Both the position numbers and the translations under genes were made by a program. 64,000 nt of DNA, from positions 33,011 to 97,010 of the forward strand of contig JAQXZB010000037.1 of assembly GCA_029226975.1 (NCBI GenBank), in the 5' to 3' direction. Under the pieces are notes generated by a model that had not been told where the DNA came from, did no database searches, and saw only the letters and a program-made list of their open reading frames with translations. This document shows, piece by piece, positions 48,259 to 58,386 of the stretch. The stretch is from Clostridiales bacterium (GTDB lineage Bacteria > Bacillota > Clostridia > UBA1381). The number at the start of each line of letters is the position of its first letter. Within the stretch, counting starts at the first letter, position 1.

Positions 48259-48520
48259 AAAAAGCCCTCAAACCGCAATTACGGTTCAAGGGCGAAACTT
48301 CCATTCCGCGGTGCCACCTTGATTTTAAGCCTTTGACAGCTCCTCAAAAGATACCTGCATATCTTTGGCTTCTCACGCGAGCCACACGTCAGCGCATTTA
48401 ACGCCGCCCTCGGCAGTCCATATTATTCAGCCGTCCTTTACGGAACTCACACCGTAATCCGCTCGCTCAAAAAGTCCGAATCTGATTTTTTTCTGCTTCA
48501 ATGGTTTGCTGTAATATTTT
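48259..48520 (-). promoter_or_regulatory. T-box riboswitch leader
   Basis: Reverse strand has AAGGTGGCACCGCGGAATGG and terminator GCCCTTGAACCGTAATTGCGGTTTGAGGGCTTTTTT. Confidence 0.92.
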
Positions 48521-48539
48521 TCATTATAATAACATATAT

Positions 48540-49472
48540 TTACCGATTTGTCAAGCATTTTTCTATAAATTTTATCTCGCCGTTAATTAAGACATTCCCA
48601 AAAAGCCAGTCGGGAAGATTTTCCTTTTCCGGCAGTGAATGGGAATATAGCTTTACATTCTCACCAACCGTCAAATCAAGCTCTTTGCACCCCCAAAAGG
48701 CGTAATCGCCTATTTCGCTCAAAGAAACGGGAAGATTTATTTTATAAAGCTTTGCGTCGTTCATAAACGCCTGTGTTCCGATTTTTATAACGGAAGCGCC
48801 AAGCTCCACCTTATAAAGCTCCAAACATTCCATAAACGCGCCGCGGTTTATTTTTTCAAGGCTGTCGGGGAGAGTTATCGACCTTATGGGGGTTTTTGAA
48901 AACGCCTCCTCGCCTATTTCCTTTATTCCCTCCTCAAAGCTTACCGAGGAAAGCTTTTGACATTGCGAAAACGCGCCCACTCCCATATATGAAAGGGCTT
49001 CGGGAAATTTCACCGATTTTACGGCGGTTTTGGAAAAAGCGAAATCATCTATGACGGAAATATTTTCTCCGAAGTTAAATTCGCCAAGGGCACTGCATCC
49101 GAAAAACGCCTTCTCGCCTATCTCGACCGCCAAATAATCCTTACTCACCGAGGAAAGGCTCGTGCAGCCGTAAAAGGCGCCATCGCCGATATAGTCCGCG
49201 CCGCCCATGATTGTTTCAAGGCTTGTACAGCCGTAAAAGGCATAGTTTCCTATTCTTTCCAGTGATGAGGGAAGCTTAACGCTTGTAAGCTTATTTTTAT
49301 AAAAAGCGCGCTCACCTATTTCCCTTACGCCCGATGGAATTTCAACCTCCGAGGCATTTCCCCTATATTCAGCAAGAACACCGCTTGGGGTAATAACAAA
49401 ATCCTCTGCGGCATTTGCCCCGACGGGGCAGGACAAAAGCATAAAAATCAGCGGTATAATATATAATTTCAC
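48540..49472 (-). CDS. Secreted BspA-type leucine-rich-repeat protein
   Basis: Signal peptide; tandem LRR_5-like repeats (GERAFYKNKLTSVKLPSSLERIGNYAFYGCTSLETI...). Confidence 0.9.
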   Translation of the reverse strand: MKLYIIPLIFMLLSCPVGANAAEDFVITPSGVLAEYRGNASEVEIPSGVREIGERAFYKNKLTSVKLPSSLERIGNYAFYGCTSLETIMGGADYIGDGAFYGCTSLSSVSKDYLAVEIGEKAFFGCSALGEFNFGENISVIDDFAFSKTAVKSVKFPEALSYMGVGAFSQCQKLSSVSFEEGIKEIGEEAFSKTPIRSITLPDSLEKINRGAFMECLELYKVELGASVIKIGTQAFMNDAKLYKINLPVSLSEIGDYAFWGCKELDLTVGENVKLYSHSLPEKENLPDWLFGNVLINGEIKFIEKCLTNR

Positions 49473-50197
49473 TTAATCATCTCCGGTTTTTTTGATTTTT
49501 CAATTATTGCGTTTAAAATATCCCGAACACCGACTTCATATTCCGAAAATTCATCAATATTGGTTTCCTTTAACCACAGCTGACCCTCTCCTACATTTCC
49601 CCGATGCTGACCGAATGAAAAATGCTTATTATGTAAAACCTCGTCACTTGAAAGAACCCAATATCTGATAATATCCTTCCATACACCTATCCATACAAAA
49701 ACGTCACAGCATTTTGGCTTTATCTGCTGAAAATTCATATCAAATCCGTATTTAGAATCGCTTGATAAGGCTTTCATTATGAGAGTTTCGCCGCTTTTTC
49801 TTTTTACGGCTCGTGACGCCTTTACCTCAATTTTTATGCCGTTATACCAAAAATCATATTCACCGGAATAATTTGGGTCATATTTGACACAGGGCTTTTT
49901 AAGCTCGGGAATGATTTCGTTAAGATGCCTTTGCGCCCATGTTTCTCCAAAGGTTCTCGGTGCTGTTATTTCAAATAAGTACAAATACTTGTTTCTTTCC
50001 GAGTATTCGTTTCTAATATTTAAATATTGCTGCAGGCTGATTGTTTTCGTGGCAATCAAATGGCTTATAATATATTCAAATTTATTAAAGGGATATACCG
50101 AATAAAGCTTTTCCAAAACATTTTTGTCCATATTAAAGCCGTTATTCTTATTCATTATTTGCATATACTCTTCAAGCTCGTTAAGCAGTTTTTCCAT
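49469..50197 (-). CDS. Putative restriction endonuclease (PD-(D/E)XK-like)
   Basis: GEYDFWYNGIKIEVKASRAV resembles D-(X)n-ExK; overlaps the methylase gene. Confidence 0.7.
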   Translation of the reverse strand: MEKLLNELEEYMQIMNKNNGFNMDKNVLEKLYSVYPFNKFEYIISHLIATKTISLQQYLNIRNEYSERNKYLYLFEITAPRTFGETWAQRHLNEIIPELKKPCVKYDPNYSGEYDFWYNGIKIEVKASRAVKRKSGETLIMKALSSDSKYGFDMNFQQIKPKCCDVFVWIGVWKDIIRYWVLSSDEVLHNKHFSFGQHRGNVGEGQLWLKETNIDEFSEYEVGVRDILNAIIEKSKKPEMIK

Positions 50198-51902
50198 ACA
50201 ATGCCTCCTTAATATGCACAATTTCCTTTTCGTCTAAATTAAAAACTTGATAAATTACATCTTGAAGCTTACTGTCAAAGGCTTCCTTGCCGTTTAAAAT
50301 GTCGTCAACCAGCGAGCTTATATACAAATCTGTTTCGTGCGAAATATAAGGAAACGGCAATTGTGATAAATTACCCTTTAACACCTTTATTTCTCCGAAC
50401 ATTCTTGAATACAAATACCTAAACAATTCCGAATTTAAAAATGCCATTACTGTTTTAATCGACATTGTGTCTATTTTCGGTATAAGTATATTGGCGCTGT
50501 TTAAAAATAAACTTCCCGTATTGTCATAGGCAAATACAAGCTTGTTTGATATAAATTTATATACCAGTTTTTCGGGCGCACGATAATATTCTTCCTTGGC
50601 TACCTGCTGCAATTGCGAACGATTATACAGAATATACTTTTTTGCCGGTTTTAATTTATATCTGTCTATCTCTTTTCCCGTATATATAACTTCGCTGTTT
50701 TCAAATTCAATATCCTTTAATTTTTCTTTATTGTTTCCCGTTACTATCCCCAAAGCCCATATACTGTTTTTTAATGTAGAGTGTTTATTTGATTTCACCT
50801 TATTTATAATACTGTTGTCCGCTTCCTCCAACAGCGAAAATACGTTGTTTTCTGTCTGAAAAAATGATTTTTTAGAAACAAAAAACGATTTTTCATCTGT
50901 GCTTACAATTACATTTTTTTCGGGCTCTTGTGCCTTAAGCTCTATATCAACATAATCTGTTGTCACTCCGGTAAAGGATGATGTATATAATGTTATTTTT
51001 CTCAGATTTCCATTGTTTAGCATAAATCCTCTTATATCCTTATGCAGTTTAACATTTAACACGGACCGGGGAAGTAAAAATCTGATACACCCGTTTTCCT
51101 TTAATTGCTTAAATGCTTTTACAAAAAAGCATGAAAACGATTCCTTGGAATTTATCTGAGAGGGCATGATATATTTATCCGTTATTGCTCCCCAGGGGGG
51201 ATTTGTAATGATATAATCATATTTTTGCTTTAAAACAAGGTTTTCTTCTCCCTCCAAATAATCAACACAAAATATTTGCGGTTCAAATTCCCGGTCTTTA
51301 TATTTTATTAAAAGATTAATCTTGCATATAAAAACCGCACAGGGGTCATTATCCGTCCCGAACAGTACACCGGGATCTGCATTTTCCAAAGCAAGAAAAT
51401 ATGCTCCGCTGCCGCAGCATGGGTCAAAAAATGTTTCTCCCTTTGAAAAATTTAAATTTTTCACCATGTTTTTTGTGATTTCATAGGGTGTATAATATGA
51501 ACCGATAATATTTTTTTTACCCTCGTTAAGAAAAGACTGATATATCAATCCCAATAAATCCCTTTCATTTTTGGGGATTTCCTTATTCAGTAATTCTGTT
51601 ATAATATGATATGAATAACAGCCCAACACCTTTTTTACATATTTTTTATCCGATATTTTCGCTTCTTTAAGCAACATATTTGCTATTGTATATAATACAT
51701 CTTTAATATCCCAATTATTTAGAGCCGTTTCATGTAATAAGTCTTGTATAAACTGTATATTTTTACTGTCGGAAAAATACTCTAAAGGAAGAATATTTTT
51801 TACAGACATTCTTTTATTTGCTCTGCTCATAAGTTTATTGTCTGTATTGGCATTTAATTTTTCCCAATTTCTTTGAGTTGCCTGTGAAATTATTGAGTAC
51901 AT
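50181..51902 (-). CDS. N6-adenine DNA methyltransferase
   Basis: FFDPCCGSGAYFLALENADP SAM motif and YDYIITNPPWGAI (NPPW). Confidence 0.92.
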   Translation of the reverse strand: MYSIISQATQRNWEKLNANTDNKLMSRANKRMSVKNILPLEYFSDSKNIQFIQDLLHETALNNWDIKDVLYTIANMLLKEAKISDKKYVKKVLGCYSYHIITELLNKEIPKNERDLLGLIYQSFLNEGKKNIIGSYYTPYEITKNMVKNLNFSKGETFFDPCCGSGAYFLALENADPGVLFGTDNDPCAVFICKINLLIKYKDREFEPQIFCVDYLEGEENLVLKQKYDYIITNPPWGAITDKYIMPSQINSKESFSCFFVKAFKQLKENGCIRFLLPRSVLNVKLHKDIRGFMLNNGNLRKITLYTSSFTGVTTDYVDIELKAQEPEKNVIVSTDEKSFFVSKKSFFQTENNVFSLLEEADNSIINKVKSNKHSTLKNSIWALGIVTGNNKEKLKDIEFENSEVIYTGKEIDRYKLKPAKKYILYNRSQLQQVAKEEYYRAPEKLVYKFISNKLVFAYDNTGSLFLNSANILIPKIDTMSIKTVMAFLNSELFRYLYSRMFGEIKVLKGNLSQLPFPYISHETDLYISSLVDDILNGKEAFDSKLQDVIYQVFNLDEKEIVHIKEALYGKTA

Positions 51903-51903
51903 C

Positions 51904-53070
51904 TTAACTCTCCTTCCTTACCGGGCATTTTTTAACCAGTCTTTCGTGCATAACGCACATCAGCGCCAAAATTGCCGCTATATAGAACGGGAACAGCGAT
52001 ATGCTTATATTATTTGCAAGAACACCGAAAACCGGCGGCATAAGACAGCTTCCGGTGTAGGCGCTTGCCATCTGAACACCTATCAGGGCCTGGGATTTAT
52101 CCGCGCCGAAATGCGCCGGGGTGGAATGTATTATGCAGGGGTAAATCGGCGCGCAGCCAAGACCCATCAGCAAAAGTCCCCCGAGCATTATGTTTTCCGA
52201 AAGGGGCAAAAGCATTGCCAATGCGCCCGCTCCGATTATAATCATACCGGTGCGTATCATCTGTGTATCGCTGAATTTATAGGTTAAAAATCCGTTTATT
52301 CCCCGTCCCGCCGTTATTCCTATAAAGAACAGCGCCGCAAGACCCGCCGCCCGATCCGGGCTTATTCCTCTATGAATTGCCATATAGCTTGCCGACCACA
52401 AAATTGCGGTGCTTTCAAGGGCGCAGTAACAAAAAAACGTTACCATAACTTCCTTTGCGCCGGGGATTTTTACTATTTTTTTAAGGGAAAGGGGTTTTTC
52501 CTTTTTGCTTTCCTCGACCGCTTTTCTTCCCTTCCACAGCGGCAGTGAAAAAACCAAAATTGCCGTAAGACCTATTTGCAAAAACGCGATATATCTATAT
52601 CCCATGCCCCAGCCTCTGCCGCCGGTTAAGGCATAGCTCATTATATACGGTCCTATCGATGTTCCCACGCCCCACATACAATGAAGCCAGCTCATGTGAC
52701 TGCTTTTAAAATGCAGTGCCACATAATTATTTAGTGCCGCATCCACGCTTCCCGCGCCCAAGCCGTAGGGAATTGCCCACAGGCAGAGCATCCAAAAGGA
52801 GCGGCTTATCGAAAAGCCGAGCAATGCCGCCGCGGTCATTGCAACGCTTATTGCCGTAACAATGCCCGCACCGAGTTTTTTGGTGAGCCTGTCGCTTTGC
52901 AGGCTTGACGCTATTGTGCCGGCGGCTGTAATCATTGAAATTATCCCCGCCCATGAAATCGGGACATTGAAGTCCGTATACATCGAGGGCCACGCCGAGC
53001 CTAAAAGCGAGTCGGGAAGTCCCAAGCTTATAAATGCAAGATAAATTACTGCCAAAAGCAAACCTGTCAT
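51904..53070 (-). CDS. MFS transporter
   Basis: About 12 hydrophobic segments; MFS-like N-terminus and repeated architecture. Confidence 0.85.
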   Translation of the reverse strand: MTGLLLAVIYLAFISLGLPDSLLGSAWPSMYTDFNVPISWAGIISMITAAGTIASSLQSDRLTKKLGAGIVTAISVAMTAAALLGFSISRSFWMLCLWAIPYGLGAGSVDAALNNYVALHFKSSHMSWLHCMWGVGTSIGPYIMSYALTGGRGWGMGYRYIAFLQIGLTAILVFSLPLWKGRKAVEESKKEKPLSLKKIVKIPGAKEVMVTFFCYCALESTAILWSASYMAIHRGISPDRAAGLAALFFIGITAGRGINGFLTYKFSDTQMIRTGMIIIGAGALAMLLPLSENIMLGGLLLMGLGCAPIYPCIIHSTPAHFGADKSQALIGVQMASAYTGSCLMPPVFGVLANNISISLFPFYIAAILALMCVMHERLVKKCPVRKES

Positions 53071-53084
53071 TGAAATTTTTTCTC

Positions 53085-54293
53085 CTATCTGTTAAATACC
53101 GCCTTAAAGGTGATTATATTATCCGCGCATACGGCGCTTATTTTTCCGCCGTGGGAGTCCATTATCGATCTGGCAATGGACAGACCTATCCCGTAACCGC
53201 CGGTTTTGCGGGCGCGGGAGGTTTCGGCACGGTAAAACCTCTCGAAAATCCGATGAGTGTCCTCCTCGCTTAAATCCGCACCGCTGTTTGAAACCCACAG
53301 CTCTGCGGTTTTTGGCGTTTGCAGTACCTTTACGGTTATGCTGTCGCCCTTTTCGGTGTATTTTATGGCGTTGTCGAGAAGTATCGAGGTCAGTTGGGCA
53401 ACGCAGTCACCGTCCGCCTTCACCGTTACCGGCTCGCTGATTTCAAGCTTAAAGTCCCTGTCCAAGGCAGCTGTGCGGAAGCTTTCGGCGATTTCTCTTA
53501 CCGTTTCGGACATATCAAGCTCCGTTATATCCATTGCTCCGTTTTCCTCCATGCGAGAAAGCTTCAGAAGGCTTTTTATTAAAAGGTCGAGCCGCTTTGT
53601 TTGGTTTCTTATGCTCTTTGTCCAATCGTTTTTGCCGTACATCATCTCCAGCACCTCTGTGTTGGTGCTGATTATGGCAAGGGGGGTTTTCAGCTCATGG
53701 CCGGCATTTGTGATAAACTGCTTTTGCTTTTCTATGCTTTCCACCGCCGGCATAACAACGTTTGAGGAAATTGCCAAAAGTATAAAAAACATTGCCGTCA
53801 GAGCCAAAAGCGAGATTGAAACCGAATAAAACAGCAGTGAATTTAAGATATGACGCTGTGTTGTGAAATCGGTAAACACAATTATACTGCCGTAGGGCTT
53901 GTCTATTATTCTGTAACGGAAATTCTTTATAATGCCCTTGTTACCGGGACGAATAAGAGCGTTTTTTGCATAGCTTACCGCAGTTTCTCGGGTATGGGAA
54001 ACGGTATTTTGCAAATTTATATCCCCGATCTTTCCGTCCTTTGCCACCTTTACCGTAAAATACCTTGTGGAAATGCTGCTTTCGGGGGTCAAATTCAGCT
54101 CACGCTGTTCATTTTCGTCATCGGGAACAGGCAGCAGACCGTCATTATCGGCAATAAACCGAATTATATTATCGTTCTCTTGATTTAAACGAACGGTATA
54201 TGAAACGTTTATTGAGCCTACAAGCACTCCCATGACAATCATAATCGACAGCATTGCATACATGACAAATTTTCTTCTTAATACGCTAAGCAT
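53085..54293 (-). CDS. Sensor histidine kinase
   Basis: FITNAGHELKTPLAIISTNTEVLE H-box; LDNAIKYTEKGD; TGGYGIGLSIARSIMDSHGG. Confidence 0.95.
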   Translation of the reverse strand: MLSVLRRKFVMYAMLSIMIVMGVLVGSINVSYTVRLNQENDNIIRFIADNDGLLPVPDDENEQRELNLTPESSISTRYFTVKVAKDGKIGDINLQNTVSHTRETAVSYAKNALIRPGNKGIIKNFRYRIIDKPYGSIIVFTDFTTQRHILNSLLFYSVSISLLALTAMFFILLAISSNVVMPAVESIEKQKQFITNAGHELKTPLAIISTNTEVLEMMYGKNDWTKSIRNQTKRLDLLIKSLLKLSRMEENGAMDITELDMSETVREIAESFRTAALDRDFKLEISEPVTVKADGDCVAQLTSILLDNAIKYTEKGDSITVKVLQTPKTAELWVSNSGADLSEEDTHRIFERFYRAETSRARKTGGYGIGLSIARSIMDSHGGKISAVCADNIITFKAVFNR

Positions 54294-54940
54294 TCTTTCA
54301 TCTCCAGAATATAACCGTTATCGGTATTTATTACGAAGTTTGCATTCACCGCATCAAGCTTGTTTTTAAGGTATGATATATAAATAACAAGCTCTCCGCC
54401 GTCCTCCTTCCATACCTCCGAGGTCAGTCTTTGTGCGCTTACGGGGGCTTTGGTATTTTTCATAAGCACCGATAAAACCTCCGTTTCCTTTGCCGAAAGC
54501 CTAAGCGATGAGCCCTCGCCCCGAAGCTCGTTGCTTTCGGGATTAAGCTCCACATTGCCGAAGCACAGAAGCTTTTTGCTGTTCTTGGGACGTGTCGCCG
54601 CTCTAACCCTTGCCATAAGCTCACCTACGGCAAAGGGCTTTGTTATATAATCGTCCGCACCGGAGTCAAGACCGTTTATCCTGTCGTCAACCTGGGCTTT
54701 TGCGGTCAGAAGTATTACCGGGGTGTCAATTCCCCTTGTCCTTATCTCGTTAAGGGCTTCAAGCCCGGTCATTTTGGGCATCATTATATCAAAAATCATT
54801 GCGTCATATTCGTTTTCAAGGGCAAGAGCAAGGGCGTCCGCACCGTTGTCGGCAACATCGGTTTCGTAGCCGTTATGTACAAAAATCGCCTTTAATGCTC
54901 TTGTCAGCTCGGTTTCATCGTCTGCAATAAGTATTCTCAT
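54278..54940 (-). CDS. OmpR/PhoB-family response regulator
   Basis: MRILIADDETELTRALKAIF...DAMIFDIMMPKMTGLEAL...SGADDYITKPF; winged helix. Confidence 0.95.
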   Translation of the reverse strand: MRILIADDETELTRALKAIFVHNGYETDVADNGADALALALENEYDAMIFDIMMPKMTGLEALNEIRTRGIDTPVILLTAKAQVDDRINGLDSGADDYITKPFAVGELMARVRAATRPKNSKKLLCFGNVELNPESNELRGEGSSLRLSAKETEVLSVLMKNTKAPVSAQRLTSEVWKEDGGELVIYISYLKNKLDAVNANFVINTDNGYILEMKECLAY

Positions 54941-54952
54941 AGCCGTTCCTTT

Positions 54953-55552
54953 CTATTGCTGTATCAAATCATGGATGGTCTGCATTGTTATATCCGTCGA
55001 CGCTATCTCATCGGCACAGCGTTTAAGCTCGGAAACAATAAGCTCCTGATTTTTTATATTCTTTTTATATTTCATCAAATGCTCCAAGCTTGCCCAGCAA
55101 TCCATCGCAATGGTGCGAAGCTGTATCTCGGCATAGCACATAAGCTTGTTTTCACCCACACGCACCGGTATTTTCACTATCATATGGTAGCTTCTGTAGC
55201 CGTTGGGTTTGGGATTTTTTATGTAATCCTTTTCGGAAATTATCTCCATATCGTCCTGCTTTTTTAAAATATCGCGGACGGTATAAATATCGTTTATATA
55301 CGAGCATATAACCCTCACGCCCACCGCATCGTATACCTGTGTGAGCGCCGCTTCAAGAGTAACCTCAAGGCCCTTTCTCTGAAGCTTTTCCTTCATGCTC
55401 TCCTCGTCTTTTATACGGCTTGTGAAATGCTCTATGGGGTCGCGCACATTCTGTGACTTTAAATAGCTTCTTAAGGTTGCAAGCCTTGATTTTATCTCAT
55501 TTTCCGCTCCCTCAAGCAGCACAATCGACTCTTTGTAAAAGGACTGCTCCAT
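54953..55552 (-). CDS. RelA/SpoT-domain protein (small alarmone synthetase-like)
   Basis: HFTSRIKDEESMKEKLQRKG...VYDAVGVRVICSYINDIYTVRDIL...NPKPNGYRSYHMIVKIPV; start MEQSFYKES. Confidence 0.85.
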   Translation of the reverse strand: MEQSFYKESIVLLEGAENEIKSRLATLRSYLKSQNVRDPIEHFTSRIKDEESMKEKLQRKGLEVTLEAALTQVYDAVGVRVICSYINDIYTVRDILKKQDDMEIISEKDYIKNPKPNGYRSYHMIVKIPVRVGENKLMCYAEIQLRTIAMDCWASLEHLMKYKKNIKNQELIVSELKRCADEIASTDITMQTIHDLIQQ

Positions 55553-55804
55553 TATAATCCTCCTTGCTTTGGGTAAAATGCAATTACAGTTAGGAATTAG
55601 GAGTGTGGAATGTGGAGTTAATGATATATACAACTCCACTCTTCACTCTCAACACTCCACACTTATATAATAATGGAAAACTATATTTTGTCAATACCTT
55701 TGCCGAAATATTTAAAAAAATTTAATTATTCTGAAATGATGTCAAAGCAAAAACACTCGGCATATTATACAATATACCAAGGTATGTATAAGGGATGTGA
55801 GATT

Positions 55805-56062
55805 ATGTATATTGTAACAGGCTCCGTTACCTCGGCAATGCGTCTTGCGCGGGCAGTGGAGAGGGAGGGGGAGTATTTTGCGGACGTGGTGCATACGCCC
55901 GCGGCGCTCTCACCCGTAGGCTGCTCCTATTCGGTTAAGTTAAAAGACGAGGCTTATGAAAGTGCAAAGAGAATTGCCGAGGAAATCGGAATTAAAATAA
56001 AAAAAGCATACACAGAGAAAATAAAGGACGGGGAGCGTGTGTTTTATGATATATCTGGATAA
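55805..56062 (+). CDS. DUF3343 (putative Se/S-carrier-like) protein
   Basis: MYIVTGSVTSAMRLARAVEREGEYFADVVHTPAALSPVGCSYSVKL. Confidence 0.8.
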   Translation: MYIVTGSVTSAMRLARAVEREGEYFADVVHTPAALSPVGCSYSVKLKDEAYESAKRIAEEIGIKIKKAYTEKIKDGERVFYDISG

Positions 56063-57155
56063 CGCCGCCACCACCAAGAAAAAACCCGCTTCGGTTTTGG
56101 CATCTCTTTTATGGCAGTCCGCATTTCACAGCACCAACGCCGGCAGAGGCACTCACACACAAAGCCTTTGCGCCGCCAAAACCGTAATAAACGCCCAGGA
56201 CGAAATCGCAGAGCTTTTTTGCATAAAAAAGCCCCAAAACATCATATTTAACCAAAACGCCACCTATGCCTTAAAATTAGCTATACTGGGAAGTCTTGAA
56301 AAAACCGACCATGTAATCATAACGCAGATGGAGCATAACAGCGTTTTAAGACCGGTGCATCGGTTAGGGAATTATTCGATAATCGGCGCGGACCGGGAGG
56401 GATATGTTAAAATAAACGAAATCGAGGGGCTTATCCGCCCCGACACGAAAATGATTATTGCAAGCCATGCTTCAAACGTCTGCGGCACAGTGCAAAACAT
56501 CAGCGCCATATCCAAAATAGCAAAACGGCACGGACTGCTGTTTTTGGTTGACGCGGCGCAAAGTGCGGGAGCAATTCCCATCGACAACAGCGCCTTAGGC
56601 GCGGATTTTATAGCCTGTGCGGGACACAAGGGACTTATGGGGCCGCTGGGTACGGGACTGTTATATGTAAATTCGCCAAGGCAGCTAAAGCCCGTAATCA
56701 CCGGCGGCACAGGCAGCGAGTCAAAGCTTCGCACTCAGCCGCGGACAATGCCGGATATGCTGCATCCGGGGACGTTAAACACGCCCGCAATAGCCGCCCT
56801 TTGCCAAGGCGTAAAATTTATAAAAAAGCATGGTGTTGAGGAAATAGGCGAGTATGAAAGCTCCCTTGCCAATGAGCTTTACATTAGGCTCATGAACATG
56901 GAAAAAGTAAAGGTTTACGGCAGCCGTCCGATAACGGGAACGGTTGCGTTTAACATAGAGGGAAAGCACAGCGAGGAAACGGCAGCCGCGCTTGCGGAAT
57001 TTGCGTTAAGGGCAGGCTTTCACTGCGCGCCCACAGCCCACGAAGCGCTGGGCACGCAGGAAACGGGAGCAGTAAGAGCGTCTTTCGGATTTTTCAACAA
57101 AAAATCCGAAGCAATAAAGCTTGCCGACGCGGTCTTTAGATTAAGCTGTAAATAG
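56046..57155 (+). CDS. Class V aminotransferase / cysteine desulfurase-like
   Basis: MIYLDNAATTKKKPASVL; LVDAAQSAGAIPID; GHKGLMGPLGTGLLY; overlaps the DUF3343 gene. Confidence 0.92.
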   Translation: MIYLDNAATTKKKPASVLASLLWQSAFHSTNAGRGTHTQSLCAAKTVINAQDEIAELFCIKKPQNIIFNQNATYALKLAILGSLEKTDHVIITQMEHNSVLRPVHRLGNYSIIGADREGYVKINEIEGLIRPDTKMIIASHASNVCGTVQNISAISKIAKRHGLLFLVDAAQSAGAIPIDNSALGADFIACAGHKGLMGPLGTGLLYVNSPRQLKPVITGGTGSESKLRTQPRTMPDMLHPGTLNTPAIAALCQGVKFIKKHGVEEIGEYESSLANELYIRLMNMEKVKVYGSRPITGTVAFNIEGKHSEETAAALAEFALRAGFHCAPTAHEALGTQETGAVRASFGFFNKKSEAIKLADAVFRLSCK

Positions 57156-57164
57156 GATATTAAA

Positions 57165-57193
57165 AAACGGGCTCATATGAACCCGTTTTTTTT
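57165..57193. terminator. Bidirectional terminator
   Basis: AAACGGGCTCATATGAACCCGTTTTTTTT between convergent genes. Confidence 0.75.
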
Positions 57194-57206
57194 GTTATCG
57201 CTTTTT

Positions 57207-58223
57207 TTATGCAAGCTCTGAGAAGTACTTGATTGTTCTTACCATCTGTGATGTGTATGAATTTTCGTTATCATACCATGATACAACCTGTACCTCATAT
57301 AAATCGTCTGCTACCTTTGAAACCATTGTCTGTGTAGCGTCGAACAATGAGCCGTATCTCATTCCAACTATATCCGATGAAACGATTTCGTCTGTGTTGT
57401 AGCCGAATGACTCGTTTGAAGCAGCCTTCATAGCCTCGTTGATGCCCTCAACCGTAACGTCAGCACCCTTTACAACAGCTGTAAGGATTGTTGTTGAGCC
57501 TGTCGGTGTGGGAACTCTCTGAGCCGAACCGATAAGCTTGCCGTTAAGCTCGGGAATAACAAGACCGATTGCCTTTGCAGCACCTGTTGAGTTAGGAACA
57601 ATGTTTACTGCAGCAGCTCTTGATCTTCTTAAGTCGCCCTTTCTCTGAGGACCGTCAAGAGTCATCTGGTCGCCTGTATAAGCGTGAATTGTGCACATGA
57701 TACCCGACTGGATAGCTGCATACTTGTTAAGAGCGTCAGCCATCGGAGCCAGACAGTTGGTTGTGCATGATGCAGCCGAAATGATTGTATCCTCCGGCTT
57801 TAATGTTGTGTGGTTTACGTTGTAAACGATTGTCGGAAGATCGTTGCCTGCCGGAGCGGAAATAACAACCTTCTTTGCGCCTGCGTTGATGTGAGCCTGA
57901 GCCTTAGCCTTTGAGGTGTAGAAGCCTGAGCACTCCAATACAACGTCTACGTCCAAATCGCCCCAGGGGCAATTGTTTGCGTCGGGGAACGCATAGATCT
58001 TGATTTCCTTACCGTCAACTGTGATTGAATCCTCACCTGCTAAAACTTTCTCAGCCTTGTCGTACTTACCCTGTGATGAGTCGTACTTTAAAAGATGAGC
58101 AAGCATCTTCGGGCTTGTCAGGTCGTTTATAGCAACTACCTCATAGCCCTCTGCACCGAACATCTGTCTGAATGCAAGACGTCCGATACGACCGAATCCA
58201 TTGATTGCAACTTTAACTGCCAT
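57207..58223 (-). CDS. gap: Glyceraldehyde-3-phosphate dehydrogenase
   Basis: [46 protein letters not shown]. Confidence 0.98.
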   Translation of the reverse strand: MAVKVAINGFGRIGRLAFRQMFGAEGYEVVAINDLTSPKMLAHLLKYDSSQGKYDKAEKVLAGEDSITVDGKEIKIYAFPDANNCPWGDLDVDVVLECSGFYTSKAKAQAHINAGAKKVVISAPAGNDLPTIVYNVNHTTLKPEDTIISAASCTTNCLAPMADALNKYAAIQSGIMCTIHAYTGDQMTLDGPQRKGDLRRSRAAAVNIVPNSTGAAKAIGLVIPELNGKLIGSAQRVPTPTGSTTILTAVVKGADVTVEGINEAMKAASNESFGYNTDEIVSSDIVGMRYGSLFDATQTMVSKVADDLYEVQVVSWYDNENSYTSQMVRTIKYFSELA

Positions 58224-58386
58224 TTGAATTTCCTCCTAAAAAAATATATATATTTTTTCCGGGATATACCCTTTAGTATATTTTACCTCAAAAAAGGAAA
58301 ATATACAAGTACATATGATAAAATTTTATCTAAATTATGTTGTTTATACAAAAATTCGTCATATTCTTTCATAAAAATGTATATTT

